Positions 1 to 6,546 of a stretch of DNA of 21,858 nucleotides are shown here, piece by piece. The notes beneath the pieces were generated by a model that saw nothing but the letters and a program-made list of their open reading frames with translations, was not told the DNA's origin and made no database searches. Source of the DNA: Gemmiger_A avium (GTDB lineage: Bacteria; Bacillota; Clostridia; Oscillospirales; Ruminococcaceae); assembly GCA_019114585.1 (NCBI GenBank), contig DXFE01000085.1, positions 1 to 21,858 of the forward strand, read 5' to 3'. The stretch's first letter is position 1; the number at the start of each line of letters is the position of its first letter. Both the position numbers and the translations under genes were made by a program.

Positions 1-226
1 CCTCCGGGTCAAAGTCCTGCCAGACCGTGGCCACCGGCTCGTCCTCCGCCACCAGATTCAGCGAGGTATACACCGGCAGCGCCTGGGCACTGCCGGCGGC
101 AGGCAGGGACAGGGCCAGCGCGCCGCCGCCCAGGCCGCACACCAGCGCCCCCACCGCAACGATCGCCGCTGTCCACATCCCGGTGCGCAGCGCGCCGGCC
201 CGGTCTTCGTTCCGCTTATTCCTCAT
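1..226 (-). CDS. Membrane-anchored or secreted protein, partial (3' end outside window)
   Basis: Only the first 75 codons are visible. The ATG at 226-224 lies inside the last codons of the histidine kinase gene, an 11-base overlap, so translation is probably coupled. The ribosome-binding site would be the AGGGC-type purine stretch within the kinase 3' end, which is not strong. The product begins with a charged stretch (MRNKRNEDR). A hydrophobic segment of about 25 residues (roughly 17-42, rich in Ala, Val, Gly and Leu) follows, then an Ala/Ser-rich stretch that could be a signal-peptidase site. The start of an extracytoplasmic domain comes after that. I do not recognise the family. Its place as third gene of a two-component operon suggests an envelope protein linked to the sensor, but that is inference. 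Confidence 0.6.
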   Translation of the reverse strand, partial: MRNKRNEDRAGALRTGMWTAAIVAVGALVCGLGGGALALSLPAAGSAQALPVYTSLNLVAEDEPVATVWQDFDPE

Positions 227-1679
227 GGCCCTGCGCCTCCTGCCCGCCGCTGCCGGCCAGCGGCAGATACAGGGTGATCAGGGTGCCCTGACCAACCCGG
301 CTGTCCACCTCAAAGCGGCCGCCGTGGATCCGCACGATCTGTTCGCACAGGGCCAGGCCCAGCCCCGCGCCGCCCGCCTTGCGGGCCCGGGACTTGTCCA
401 CCATGTAGAAGGGCTGGCGGATCTTGTCCAGCTCGGCGGCGGGGATGCCCCGGCCGTAGTCCCGGATGCAGATCTCGGCCCAGCCGTTCTGGGGCCGGCC
501 CGCCAGCACCAGTTTGCCGCCCGCGGGGCTGGCCTTGCGGGCGTTGTCCAGAAAGTTGTACAACAGGCTTTTCAGCAGTTCCCGGTCGCCGTTCACCACC
601 ATGGGCTGGCAGAACTGTTCCAGACGCAGCTGCCCGCTGGTCAGCAGGGGCTGGATGGCGGTGGCCACCTCCTTGAACAGCTCCGGCATGTCCACCGGGG
701 TCAGCACCAGGTTTCGGTTCTCCACCGCCAGCAGCTCCATCAGCTTGCCGCTCAGACTGCGCAGGCGGCGGGTCTCCTCCACGATGATGCCCGCATACCG
801 CATCCGCTGCTCGTCCGGCACCTGCTTCTGCAGCTGCAGCAGATCCGCAAACCCCAGGATGCTGGTCAGGGGCGTTTTCATCTCGTGGGCCATGTTGGCG
901 GTAAAGGTCTTCTGGCTTTCGGCGGTGTGTTCCAGCTGCTCCACCCGCTGCTGCACCGCCCGGGCCAGCCGGTTCATATCCTGGGCCAGGCCCGCCAGCT
1001 CGTCGCCGCTGGTCAGTTCCAGCCGCTGGGCATAGTCGCCCCCGGCGATGCGGCGGGCGGTGCGGCTCAGGGTATGCAGCGGACGAAGCATGGTGCGCAC
1101 CACCACCACCAGCAGCCCGGCGCCCGCCAGGCTCACCGCCAGGCTTACCGCCATCAGACGGATGCTCTGCCCGGCCAGCCGGTCCACCCCGGCCTGCACC
1201 GAAAACCGGCACACCAGCCGGTAGTCGTGCTGCTCGGCGGTAAAGGGCAGGCTGCACACCAGCACCGCCCCCTCCGGCCCCCGGCTGTATTCATACAGGG
1301 TGCCGGGGGCGGTTTCGGCATTGTCCTCCGCCCCGGCCATGGCGTCGGTACAGCCCTCCACCGGCGCGTCCAGGGCCTGCCCGTTCCGGTACAGGCCCAG
1401 CTGCAAAAGATACTCGTCGGTCAGCTGGCTGGAGGCGCTGCGCACCGCCGCCGTGTCCGCCGCGTCGGCGTCCAGCATCATCAGGCCGTTCTGCAGCCGG
1501 GTACTCACCACGCCGGTTTTGATCAGCCGCGCCAGATACTGCTGCTGGGTCAGCGCCCGGTCCAGCTGCTGGTCCCACACCGTCTGCCAGCTGGCCCGCA
1601 CGAACAGCAGGGTCAGCAGGCTGGTGCAGCAGACCATCAGGGCCAGCGTGCCCAGAAAGATCTTCTGCCACAGTTTCAT
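216..1679 (-). CDS. Sensor histidine kinase (HAMP-HisKA-HATPase)
   Basis: This is the membrane sensor of a two-component system: it autophosphorylates on histidine and passes phosphate to the regulator encoded directly upstream. The 487 residues read as follows: TM1 (about 7-27), an extracytoplasmic sensor region (about 30-172), TM2 (about 174-197), and a HAMP linker (about 198-243). The dimerisation/phosphotransfer helix carries MAHEMKTPLTS with phospho-acceptor His265. The ATPase domain follows, with N box LLYNFLDNA (372-380), G1 box DYGRGIP (407-413), F box QPFYMVDKS (422-430) and G2 box GGAGLGLAL (436-444). Length and order are normal for the family. The start is one base beyond the stop of the regulator gene, so the two are co-transcribed and probably translationally coupled. 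The sensor domain gives no clue to the stimulus. Confidence 0.95.
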   Translation of the reverse strand: MKLWQKIFLGTLALMVCCTSLLTLLFVRASWQTVWDQQLDRALTQQQYLARLIKTGVVSTRLQNGLMMLDADAADTAAVRSASSQLTDEYLLQLGLYRNGQALDAPVEGCTDAMAGAEDNAETAPGTLYEYSRGPEGAVLVCSLPFTAEQHDYRLVCRFSVQAGVDRLAGQSIRLMAVSLAVSLAGAGLLVVVVRTMLRPLHTLSRTARRIAGGDYAQRLELTSGDELAGLAQDMNRLARAVQQRVEQLEHTAESQKTFTANMAHEMKTPLTSILGFADLLQLQKQVPDEQRMRYAGIIVEETRRLRSLSGKLMELLAVENRNLVLTPVDMPELFKEVATAIQPLLTSGQLRLEQFCQPMVVNGDRELLKSLLYNFLDNARKASPAGGKLVLAGRPQNGWAEICIRDYGRGIPAAELDKIRQPFYMVDKSRARKAGGAGLGLALCEQIVRIHGGRFEVDSRVGQGTLITLYLPLAGSGGQEAQGHEE

Positions 1680-1680
1680 C

Positions 1681-2355
1681 TTACTTCTCCAGCCGGTACC
1701 CCACCCGGGGCAGGGTTACCAGCTTGTCCGCCAGGCCCAGTTTCTGGCGCAGCCGCTGCACATGGATGTCCACGGTGCGGGTCTCCCCCGCAAACTCGTA
1801 GCCCCACACCAGCGCCAGCAGCTTCTCCCGGCTGAGCGCCAGATCCTGATGCTGCAGAAATACCCGCAGCAGTTCAAACTCTTTCGGGCTCAGTGCCACC
1901 GGCACCCCGGCCCGGGTCACCGTATGGCTGCCCAGATCCTGCTGGATGTCCCGGTAGACCAGCACCTGCCGCCCCTTGCCCCGGCGGCGCAGGGCCACCT
2001 CCACCCGGGCCAGCAGTTCCAGCGCCTCAAAGGGCTTGGCTATGTAGTCCTCCGCGCCCAGCTGCAGGCCCCGCACCTTGTCGGTCACCTGCTGCATGGC
2101 GGACAGAAAGATCACCGGCACGTCCAGCCCGGCCACCCGTTCCATCACGCCGAAGCCGTCCAGCCCGGGCAGCATCACGTCCAGCAGGATCAGGTCGTAT
2201 CCGCCGGAAAAGATCTTCTCCACCGCCTCGGCGCCGTCGGCGCAGTTTTCGCAGGTATAGCCGCCCAGCTGCAGGGTGGCTTCGATCATCTGGGCGATAT
2301 GGGCCTCGTCCTCCACAACCAGGATGTGGGCCGTTTGCTGTGTGTTCTGATTCAT
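1681..2355 (-). CDS. OmpR/PhoB-family response regulator
   Basis: This is a DNA-binding regulator of 224 residues. The N-terminal receiver domain has the acidic pocket (VVEDE, 13-17), phospho-acceptor Asp59 in LILLDVMLPGLDG, switch residue Ser85 and the conserved Lys107 in IAKPFE. The C-terminal winged-helix domain (about 130-222) has the family signatures LSPKEFELL (155-163) and a recognition-helix region TRTVDIHVQRLRQKLG (192-207). The ATG at 2355 was chosen over longer in-frame extensions for two reasons: a GGAGGTG ribosome-binding site sits just upstream, and the receiver fold starts within ten residues. The gene is first in an operon with the histidine kinase. Direct repeats upstream (2384-2428) suggest autoregulation. 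Confidence 0.95.
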   Translation of the reverse strand: MNQNTQQTAHILVVEDEAHIAQMIEATLQLGGYTCENCADGAEAVEKIFSGGYDLILLDVMLPGLDGFGVMERVAGLDVPVIFLSAMQQVTDKVRGLQLGAEDYIAKPFEALELLARVEVALRRRGKGRQVLVYRDIQQDLGSHTVTRAGVPVALSPKEFELLRVFLQHQDLALSREKLLALVWGYEFAGETRTVDIHVQRLRQKLGLADKLVTLPRVGYRLEK

Positions 2356-2383
2356 GATTCGTACACCTCCGTGCCCCATTATC

Positions 2384-2428
2384 CCATACAAACCGTATCC
2401 AAAACCGCGCAAAGTTGTATCAAAACCG
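2384..2428 (-). promoter_or_regulatory. Direct repeats upstream of the response regulator gene (candidate regulator site)
   Basis: Read on the minus strand, three related blocks follow one another: CGGTTTTGATAC (2428-2417), CGGTTTTGGATA (2407-2396) and CGGTTTGTATGG (2395-2384). The CGGTTT cores are 21 and 12 bases apart, roughly two turns and one turn of the helix, which suits tandem binding by an OmpR-type winged-helix protein. A GATAAT box (2383-2378) directly follows the last block and could be a second -10 element. That the local regulator binds here is inference. Confidence 0.45.
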
Positions 2429-2460
2429 TAAAAACGGCAGGGTTCGTGGTATTCCCCCTT

Positions 2461-2489
2461 ACTATACCACAGATATACGCAGGGTGCAA
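2461..2489 (-). promoter_or_regulatory. Sigma-A-type promoter of the two-component operon
   Basis: On the minus strand, TTGCAC (2489-2484) and TATAGT (2466-2461) are separated by exactly 17 bases. The bases before the -10 (GTGG) also give an extended -10 TGG. Transcription would start near 2454. That leaves a leader of about 100 bases before the regulator ATG, with the direct repeats inside the leader. Confidence 0.6.
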
Positions 2490-2523
2490 AGGCGGATATT
2501 GGCAGGACAAACCCGCCCGGATG

Positions 2524-2532
2524 TGATACAAT
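2524..2532 (+). promoter_or_regulatory. Extended -10 promoter of coaBC
   Basis: TGATACAAT contains an extended -10 TG and a TACAAT hexamer 23 bases before the coaBC ATG. A TTGGCA lies at 2499-2504, but the 22-base gap is too long for it to be a normal -35. This would leave a short leader carrying the AGGAGG site. Confidence 0.45.
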
Positions 2533-2555
2533 AGGCACAGCAAGGAGGGATATCC

Positions 2556-3758
2556 ATGGATCTGAAAGGCAAGACCGTGGTGCTGGCCCTGACCGGCGGC
2601 ATCGCGGCATACAAAATCGCCACCCTGGCCAGTATGCTGGTGAAGCAGAAAGCCACGGTGCTGGTGCTGATGACCGAAAACGCCACCCGCTTTATCGCGC
2701 CGCTGACCTTTGAGGCGCTGACCGGTACCCGCTGCATGGTGGACACCTTTGACCGCAGCTTCTCCTTTGAGATCGAGCATGTGGCGGTGGCCGACCGGGC
2801 CGACCTGGTGCTGGTGGCCCCGGCCAGCGCCAACGTGATCGCCAAGATGGCAAACGGCATTGCCGACGATATGCTCACCACCACCGTGCTGGCCTGCCGG
2901 TGCCCCAAGCTGGTGGCCCCGGCCATGAACACCGGCATGTACGAGAATCCGGCCACCCAGGCCAATCTGGCCCGCCTGCGGGAGTACGGCGTGGAGGTGA
3001 TCGACCCGGCCTGCGGGCGGCTGGCCTGCGGGGCGGTGGGCCCGGGCAAGATGCCCGAGCCCCAGCAGCTGCTGGAGCACATCCAGCGCCATCTGGCCTG
3101 CCAGAAGGACATGGCGGGGCTGCATCTGCTGGTGACCGCCGGCCCCACCCGGGAGGCGCTGGACCCGGTGCGGTTCATCACCAACCATTCCACCGGCCGC
3201 ATGGGGTACGAGCTGGCCCGGGCGGCGATGCTGCGGGGGGCGCAGGTGACCCTGGTGAGCGGCCCCACCGCGCTGGAACCCCCGCCCTTTGTGGAGCTGG
3301 TGCGGGTGGAGAGCGCCCGGCAGATGCACGACGCGGTGATGGCGGCCGCGCCGGCGCAGGACGTGATCATCAAGGCGGCGGCGGTGGCGGACTACCGGCC
3401 CGCCCATACCGCCGGGGAAAAGATCAAGAAGAGCGGCGCCGATCTGACGCTGGAACTGACCCGCACCCCGGACATCCTGGCGGAGCTGGGCGCAGCCCGG
3501 CGGCCGGGGCAGTTTTTGTGCGGCTTTGCCATGGAGACCCGGGATCTTTTGGACAACGCCCGGGCCAAGCTGGAGAAAAAGGGCGCGGACATGATCGTGG
3601 CCAACAGCCTGCGGGAGGCGGGCGCGGGCTTCGGCGGCGCCACCAACCACGTGACCCTGGTGGAGCCCACCGGCTGCACCGAACTGCCGCTGGCGGGCAA
3701 GGACGAGGTGGCCCACCGCATTCTGGACCGGATCCTGGCCCGGCGGGCCGGGGCGTAA
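2556..3758 (+). CDS. coaBC: Bifunctional phosphopantothenoylcysteine decarboxylase / phosphopantothenate-cysteine ligase
   Basis: This enzyme catalyses two successive cytosolic steps of coenzyme A synthesis: joining cysteine to 4'-phosphopantothenate, then FMN-dependent decarboxylation to 4'-phosphopantetheine. The CoaC half (about 1-185) shows the flavoprotein start LALTGGIAAYK (10-20), the active-site His75 in the IEHV context, the PAMN motif (122-125) and the substrate-loop Cys158 in GRLACG. The CoaB half (about 187-400) shows the nucleotide-binding VTAGPTREALDPVRFITN (193-210), STGRMG and the catalytic KIKK lysines (289-292). At 400 residues it has the usual length. The ATG at 2556 follows an AAGGAGGG ribosome-binding site at good spacing. 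It stands alone with its own promoter, and I see no clear terminator before the next gene. Confidence 0.97.
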   Translation: MDLKGKTVVLALTGGIAAYKIATLASMLVKQKATVLVLMTENATRFIAPLTFEALTGTRCMVDTFDRSFSFEIEHVAVADRADLVLVAPASANVIAKMANGIADDMLTTTVLACRCPKLVAPAMNTGMYENPATQANLARLREYGVEVIDPACGRLACGAVGPGKMPEPQQLLEHIQRHLACQKDMAGLHLLVTAGPTREALDPVRFITNHSTGRMGYELARAAMLRGAQVTLVSGPTALEPPPFVELVRVESARQMHDAVMAAAPAQDVIIKAAAVADYRPAHTAGEKIKKSGADLTLELTRTPDILAELGAARRPGQFLCGFAMETRDLLDNARAKLEKKGADMIVANSLREAGAGFGGATNHVTLVEPTGCTELPLAGKDEVAHRILDRILARRAGA

Positions 3759-3797
3759 ACGTTCTGTATCGAAACGGTGAAAACCGGCCCCGGGCGG

Positions 3798-3827
3798 TTG
3801 CGGGCCGCCGCGGGGGCGTGGTATACT
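3798..3827 (+). promoter_or_regulatory. Promoter of the lipoprotein-kinase pair
   Basis: TTGCGG (3798-3803) and TATACT (3822-3827) are separated by 18 bases, and a GTGG before the -10 gives an extended -10. The predicted start is near 3834, about 24 bases ahead of the lipoprotein ATG. Confidence 0.55.
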
Positions 3828-3857
3828 GAAACACACGGAACGTATGGGGGGATGAGG

Positions 3858-4154
3858 ATGAAACACTATGCGCTGCGCTGCGCCGCCGCGGCGGCGCTCT
3901 GCCTGGTGCTGACCGGCTGCGGCAAGCTGTCCGGCAGCTACAGCTGCGGGGAGGACGGCGCGGACATCTTTACCTTTACCGGCTCCAATACCCTGACCCT
4001 CACCTGCTACGATATGGTCTACGGCTGCACCTACCAGCGCAAGGGGGATCAGCTGATCGTCACCAGCGAGCTGTTCGGCACCGCCACCTACAGCTTTGAG
4101 ACCAAGGGCGAGGACCTGATCATCGACGGGGTGACCTACTCGCCGGTAAAGTAA
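3858..4154 (+). CDS. Small lipoprotein, function unknown
   Basis: The product is 98 residues. A lipoprotein signal peptide (MKHYALRC, then an Ala/Leu core) ends in lipobox LTGC, so Cys21 would be lipidated and the protein held on the outer face of the membrane. The mature part (about 78 residues) is rich in Thr, Ser, Tyr and Gly in alternating hydrophobic pattern, which suggests a small beta-sheet domain; it closes with IDGVTYSPVK. The layout resembles small DUF5640-like lipoproteins of Firmicutes, but that is pattern memory rather than a search result. Two in-frame ATGs are available (3852 and 3858). The second is preferred because the run of G at 3846-3851 then sits six bases upstream as ribosome-binding site. 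The gene is followed after two bases by the P-loop protein gene. Confidence 0.75.
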   Translation: MKHYALRCAAAAALCLVLTGCGKLSGSYSCGEDGADIFTFTGSNTLTLTCYDMVYGCTYQRKGDQLIVTSELFGTATYSFETKGEDLIIDGVTYSPVK

Positions 4155-4156
4155 CC

Positions 4157-4672
4157 ATGGCCCGCACGCTGTACCTGGTGGGCGGCCCCATGGGGGTGGG
4201 CAAAACCACCCTCTGCCGCCTGCTGGAGCACCGGCTGCCCGCCTGCGCCTTTCTGGACGGGGACTGGTGCTGGGAGATGGACCCGTTCGTGGTCAACGAG
4301 GAGACCCGCCGCCTGGTGCTGGACAACATCGTGTATCTGCTCAACAGCTTTCTGCACTGTTCGGTGTACGAGAATGTGGTGTTCGGCTGGGTGCTGCACC
4401 TGCCCGAAACCTGGGCGGAACTGGAAGCCCGGCTGGATACGGCGGGCTGGCAGGTGGTGCGCACCGTGCTGGTCTGCACGCCGGAGGAACTGCGCGCCCG
4501 CCTGGAAACGGACATCGCCGCCGGGCGCCGTCAGCCGGATTGCATCCCCCGCGCCCTGGATCGGCTGGAAAGCTGCCGCCGCCTGCCCGCGGCCTGGCAG
4601 CGGGATACCACCGGCCTGTCCCCCGCCCGCGTGGCGGATCGGCTGCTGGCGGATACTTTGGAAAATCGGTAA
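4157..4672 (+). CDS. P-loop NTPase, small-molecule kinase-like
   Basis: This is a 171-residue protein with a clear Walker A loop, GGPMGVGKTT (9-18), near the N-terminus and a hydrophobic strand ending in acidic FLDGDWCW (32-39). That arrangement is typical of the shikimate/gluconate/nucleotide-kinase fold, where the second motif contacts the substrate. The arginine-rich stretch around 122-142 could act as the lid. The length fits a small cytosolic kinase, but nothing visible names the substrate. The ATG lies two bases after the lipoprotein stop and has no good ribosome-binding site in front, so translation is probably coupled to the upstream gene. Both are read from the 3798 promoter and end at the 4678 terminator. 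A functional link between a surface lipoprotein and a cytosolic kinase is not evident. Confidence 0.75.
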   Translation: MARTLYLVGGPMGVGKTTLCRLLEHRLPACAFLDGDWCWEMDPFVVNEETRRLVLDNIVYLLNSFLHCSVYENVVFGWVLHLPETWAELEARLDTAGWQVVRTVLVCTPEELRARLETDIAAGRRQPDCIPRALDRLESCRRLPAAWQRDTTGLSPARVADRLLADTLENR

Positions 4673-4677
4673 AACAA

Positions 4678-4717
4678 CGCGCCCGCCCGGGGATTAAGGC
4701 CCGGGCGGGCGCGTTTT
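4678..4717. terminator. Strong bidirectional intrinsic terminator
   Basis: A 14-base-pair perfect G+C stem (4678-4691 with 4700-4713; arm CGCGCCCGCCCGGG) with an 8-base loop is followed by TTTT on the plus strand. It is preceded by AAAACAA, which reads as a T-rich tail on the minus strand. It sits between convergent genes ending at 4672 (plus) and 4726 (minus) and serves both. Confidence 0.9.
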
Positions 4718-4725
4718 GTCTTGTG

Positions 4726-5217
4726 TTATTCCCAGGGCGGCGCGTCGGGGTTCGGCGCGGCCGGGGCCGGGGCGTCCGGCTGGGCGGGCGCTTCGGGCTG
4801 GGATGCCGGGGCCGCCGCTTCGGGCGCGGGGGCCGGTTCGGCGGGCGCTGGGGCCGCCGGGGCCGGGGCGGATTCTTCCGCCGCCTGGGGTTCTTCGGGT
4901 TCTTCCGGCTTCACCCAGGGCTCGGAATCCAGGATGTTCCAGCCGATGGCCTTCCAGTGGCGGGGCCGGGCGTAGAACTGATCCTCCACCCAGGCTTTTG
5001 CCGCCGCCAGCCCTTCCTCGTCCCGGGAAAAGCTCTCCCGCACTTTCAGTGCGTCGTCGGTCTTTTCCAGGCACCAGGGATTGGGCCACACCACCGCCCC
5101 GATGCTCTCATCATCCATCGTAAAGGCATACCGCATGCCGCTGTGGCTGCCGGTGTAGATCTTGTTGCATTTCAGATACAGAAAGCCCGGCACAAAGGCA
5201 AAGGTCTCCCGTTCCAT
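4726..5217 (-). CDS. Hypothetical protein with Pro/Ala/Glu-rich C-terminal tail
   Basis: The product is 163 residues and the family is not recognised. The N-terminal part (about 1-103) looks folded. It is rich in aromatic residues (FVPGFLYLKCNKIYTGSH, VVWPNPWCLEK, HWKAIGWNILD), has no signal peptide and no membrane segment. From about 104 on the chain is almost only Pro, Ala and Glu in PEEPE, APAPA and PAQPDAPAP units, ending PPWE. It is therefore probably a flexible tail or linker. The start ATG at 5217 follows an AGGGGG site. The gene lies 27 bases after the metallophosphoesterase gene in the same direction, so they share a transcript, and it ends at a shared terminator. The tail is also the sort of sequence that is easily produced by G+C pressure, so a biological role for it is unproven. 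Confidence 0.75.
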   Translation of the reverse strand: MERETFAFVPGFLYLKCNKIYTGSHSGMRYAFTMDDESIGAVVWPNPWCLEKTDDALKVRESFSRDEEGLAAAKAWVEDQFYARPRHWKAIGWNILDSEPWVKPEEPEEPQAAEESAPAPAAPAPAEPAPAPEAAAPASQPEAPAQPDAPAPAAPNPDAPPWE

Positions 5218-5244
5218 GGCATTTCCCCCTTTTTGCGTGTTCCT

Positions 5245-6456
5245 TTATTGTAGCGGCTTTTCCGCTTCGGGGCAAGGGCCGAAGGTCACATCCAGTACCA
5301 GCACCTCGCTGCGGGTGCCCACCCGCATGGGCGGGCCCCATACCCCCGCCCCGCTGGTGGTGACCAGCCAGCCGCGGCCCCGGCGGCGGATTCCGCCCGG
5401 ATTGTGCCACAGCAGCCGCATCAGCCAGTTGGCGGGCCACAGCTGCCCGTCGTGGGTGTGGCCGCAGAGCACCAGATCCGCCCCCGCGTCGGCCAGGGCC
5501 CGGTCCTCCCGGGGCTGGTGATCCAGCACGAAAATGGGCGCGTCCGCGTCCAGACCGGCCAGCAGTTCTTCCGGCGCGGCCCGGCGCAGCCCGGCCCGGC
5601 GGGTCATGCCCCGGTCGGCCCGGCCCGCCAGCTGCACCCCGCAGCCCAGACGCGCCGTTTCCTCGCAGAGCATCCGGATACGGGCTTTGCCCAGAAACGC
5701 CTCAAACCGGCCGTCCTGTCTGGGCCGCCCCACCGAGAACCCCGCCAGCAATTCCTCCGGCAGGTCGTGGTTGCCCCAGCAGGCCCACACCCCCCACCGG
5801 GGCCGCAGCTGGGCCAGCAGCCGGGCGGCCTCGGCAGGCTCTTCGATATCGTCAAAGCAGTTGTCGAACAGGTCCCCCGCGATGCACACCAGATCCGGCT
5901 TTTCCGCCCGGATCGCCGCGCAGAGCCGCCGCAGCCCGGCCAGCCCAAGGTTGCTGCCCAGATGCAGGTCGGCCACCAGCGCCACCCGCAGCCGGGGCGT
6001 TTCGCAGGGTTTTTCTATCTGGATCGCCCGGCGGCGGATCCGCAGTTTCTCCGCCCGCCAGCGGCCCCACAGGCAAAGCAGCAGAGCCGCCGCCAGGGCC
6101 AGACTGCCCGCCGCCGCCAGCACCCGGGCGCGCAGACTATCCGGCAAAGCGGTGTACCAGGCACAGCGCACCACGGCTTCCCGGCACAGGGTAAAGGCCC
6201 CCACCAGCAGAAAGCCGTACAGCATAAAGGCCAGCCAGATGCCGCAGGCCCGGTGCAGCCCGCGGCGCAGCGGGCCTTTGCGGGCCAGAAACGCCCACAC
6301 CGGGCTGACTGCCCACAGCCAGAATACAACCAGCGCCGCTGCCCCCGCTGCCGGGGCGGTGAGCGGCCAGCCCCAGGCGGTGAGCCACCGCAGCAGCCAG
6401 ACGCTCAGATACAGGTTCCCGGCCAGATAGGCAAGGCCGGCAAAAAACAAAGCCAT
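5245..6456 (-). CDS. Membrane-anchored metallophosphoesterase
   Basis: This is a 403-residue protein of the calcineurin-like phosphoesterase superfamily. The N-terminal third holds about four membrane helices (near 1-24, 30-57, 68-91 and 111-131). The catalytic domain follows, with the metal-binding motifs in order: DLHLG (163-167), GDLFDN (194-199), GNHD (228-231), LDHQP (311-315) and GHTHDGQ (332-338). This architecture matches the YkuE/YaeI type, whose members hydrolyse phosphodiesters or process lipid headgroups. The exact substrate cannot be read from sequence. The short positively charged linker (RAEKLRIRRR, 134-143) after the last helix suggests a cytoplasmic catalytic domain, though topology is not certain. 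The ATG at 6456 has AAAGAGGAAA upstream. It heads a two-gene operon and is divergent from cca. Confidence 0.92.
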   Translation of the reverse strand: MALFFAGLAYLAGNLYLSVWLLRWLTAWGWPLTAPAAGAAALVVFWLWAVSPVWAFLARKGPLRRGLHRACGIWLAFMLYGFLLVGAFTLCREAVVRCAWYTALPDSLRARVLAAAGSLALAAALLLCLWGRWRAEKLRIRRRAIQIEKPCETPRLRVALVADLHLGSNLGLAGLRRLCAAIRAEKPDLVCIAGDLFDNCFDDIEEPAEAARLLAQLRPRWGVWACWGNHDLPEELLAGFSVGRPRQDGRFEAFLGKARIRMLCEETARLGCGVQLAGRADRGMTRRAGLRRAAPEELLAGLDADAPIFVLDHQPREDRALADAGADLVLCGHTHDGQLWPANWLMRLLWHNPGGIRRRGRGWLVTTSGAGVWGPPMRVGTRSEVLVLDVTFGPCPEAEKPLQ

Positions 6457-6504
6457 AGGTTTCCTCTTTCCCGCCCGCGGCCACTGGCGCAGGCGCTGAT
6501 TCTA

Positions 6505-6533
6505 TGATACCATACTCTATGCAAAGAGCAAAG
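6505..6533 (-). promoter_or_regulatory. Candidate promoter of the metallophosphoesterase operon
   Basis: On the minus strand TGGTATCAT (6513-6505) gives an extended -10. The -35 would be the weak TTTGCT near 6532-6527. It lies in the 90-base divergent region with cca, whose own promoter (perhaps TATGAT at 6503-6508) overlaps it and is also weak. Confidence 0.35.
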
Positions 6534-6546
6534 GAGGGGGAACGAA

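Noticed and set aside
27..1835. Plus-strand open frame of about 600 codons over the histidine kinase gene
   Set aside because: Antisense shadow; low-complexity His/Gln/Gly-rich product, while the opposite strand encodes a full kinase.
2499..2504. TTGGCA as the -35 box of coaBC
   Set aside because: The distance to TACAAT is 22 bases, outside the working range; the extended -10 explains the promoter better.
2356..2610. Longer N-terminus for the response regulator
   Set aside because: It would run through the promoter and repeats, add non-homologous sequence and ignore the GGAGGTG site before the ATG at 2355.
3759..3797. Possible terminator after coaBC
   Set aside because: Some G+C pairing is possible but no T-run follows, so I cannot support a terminator.
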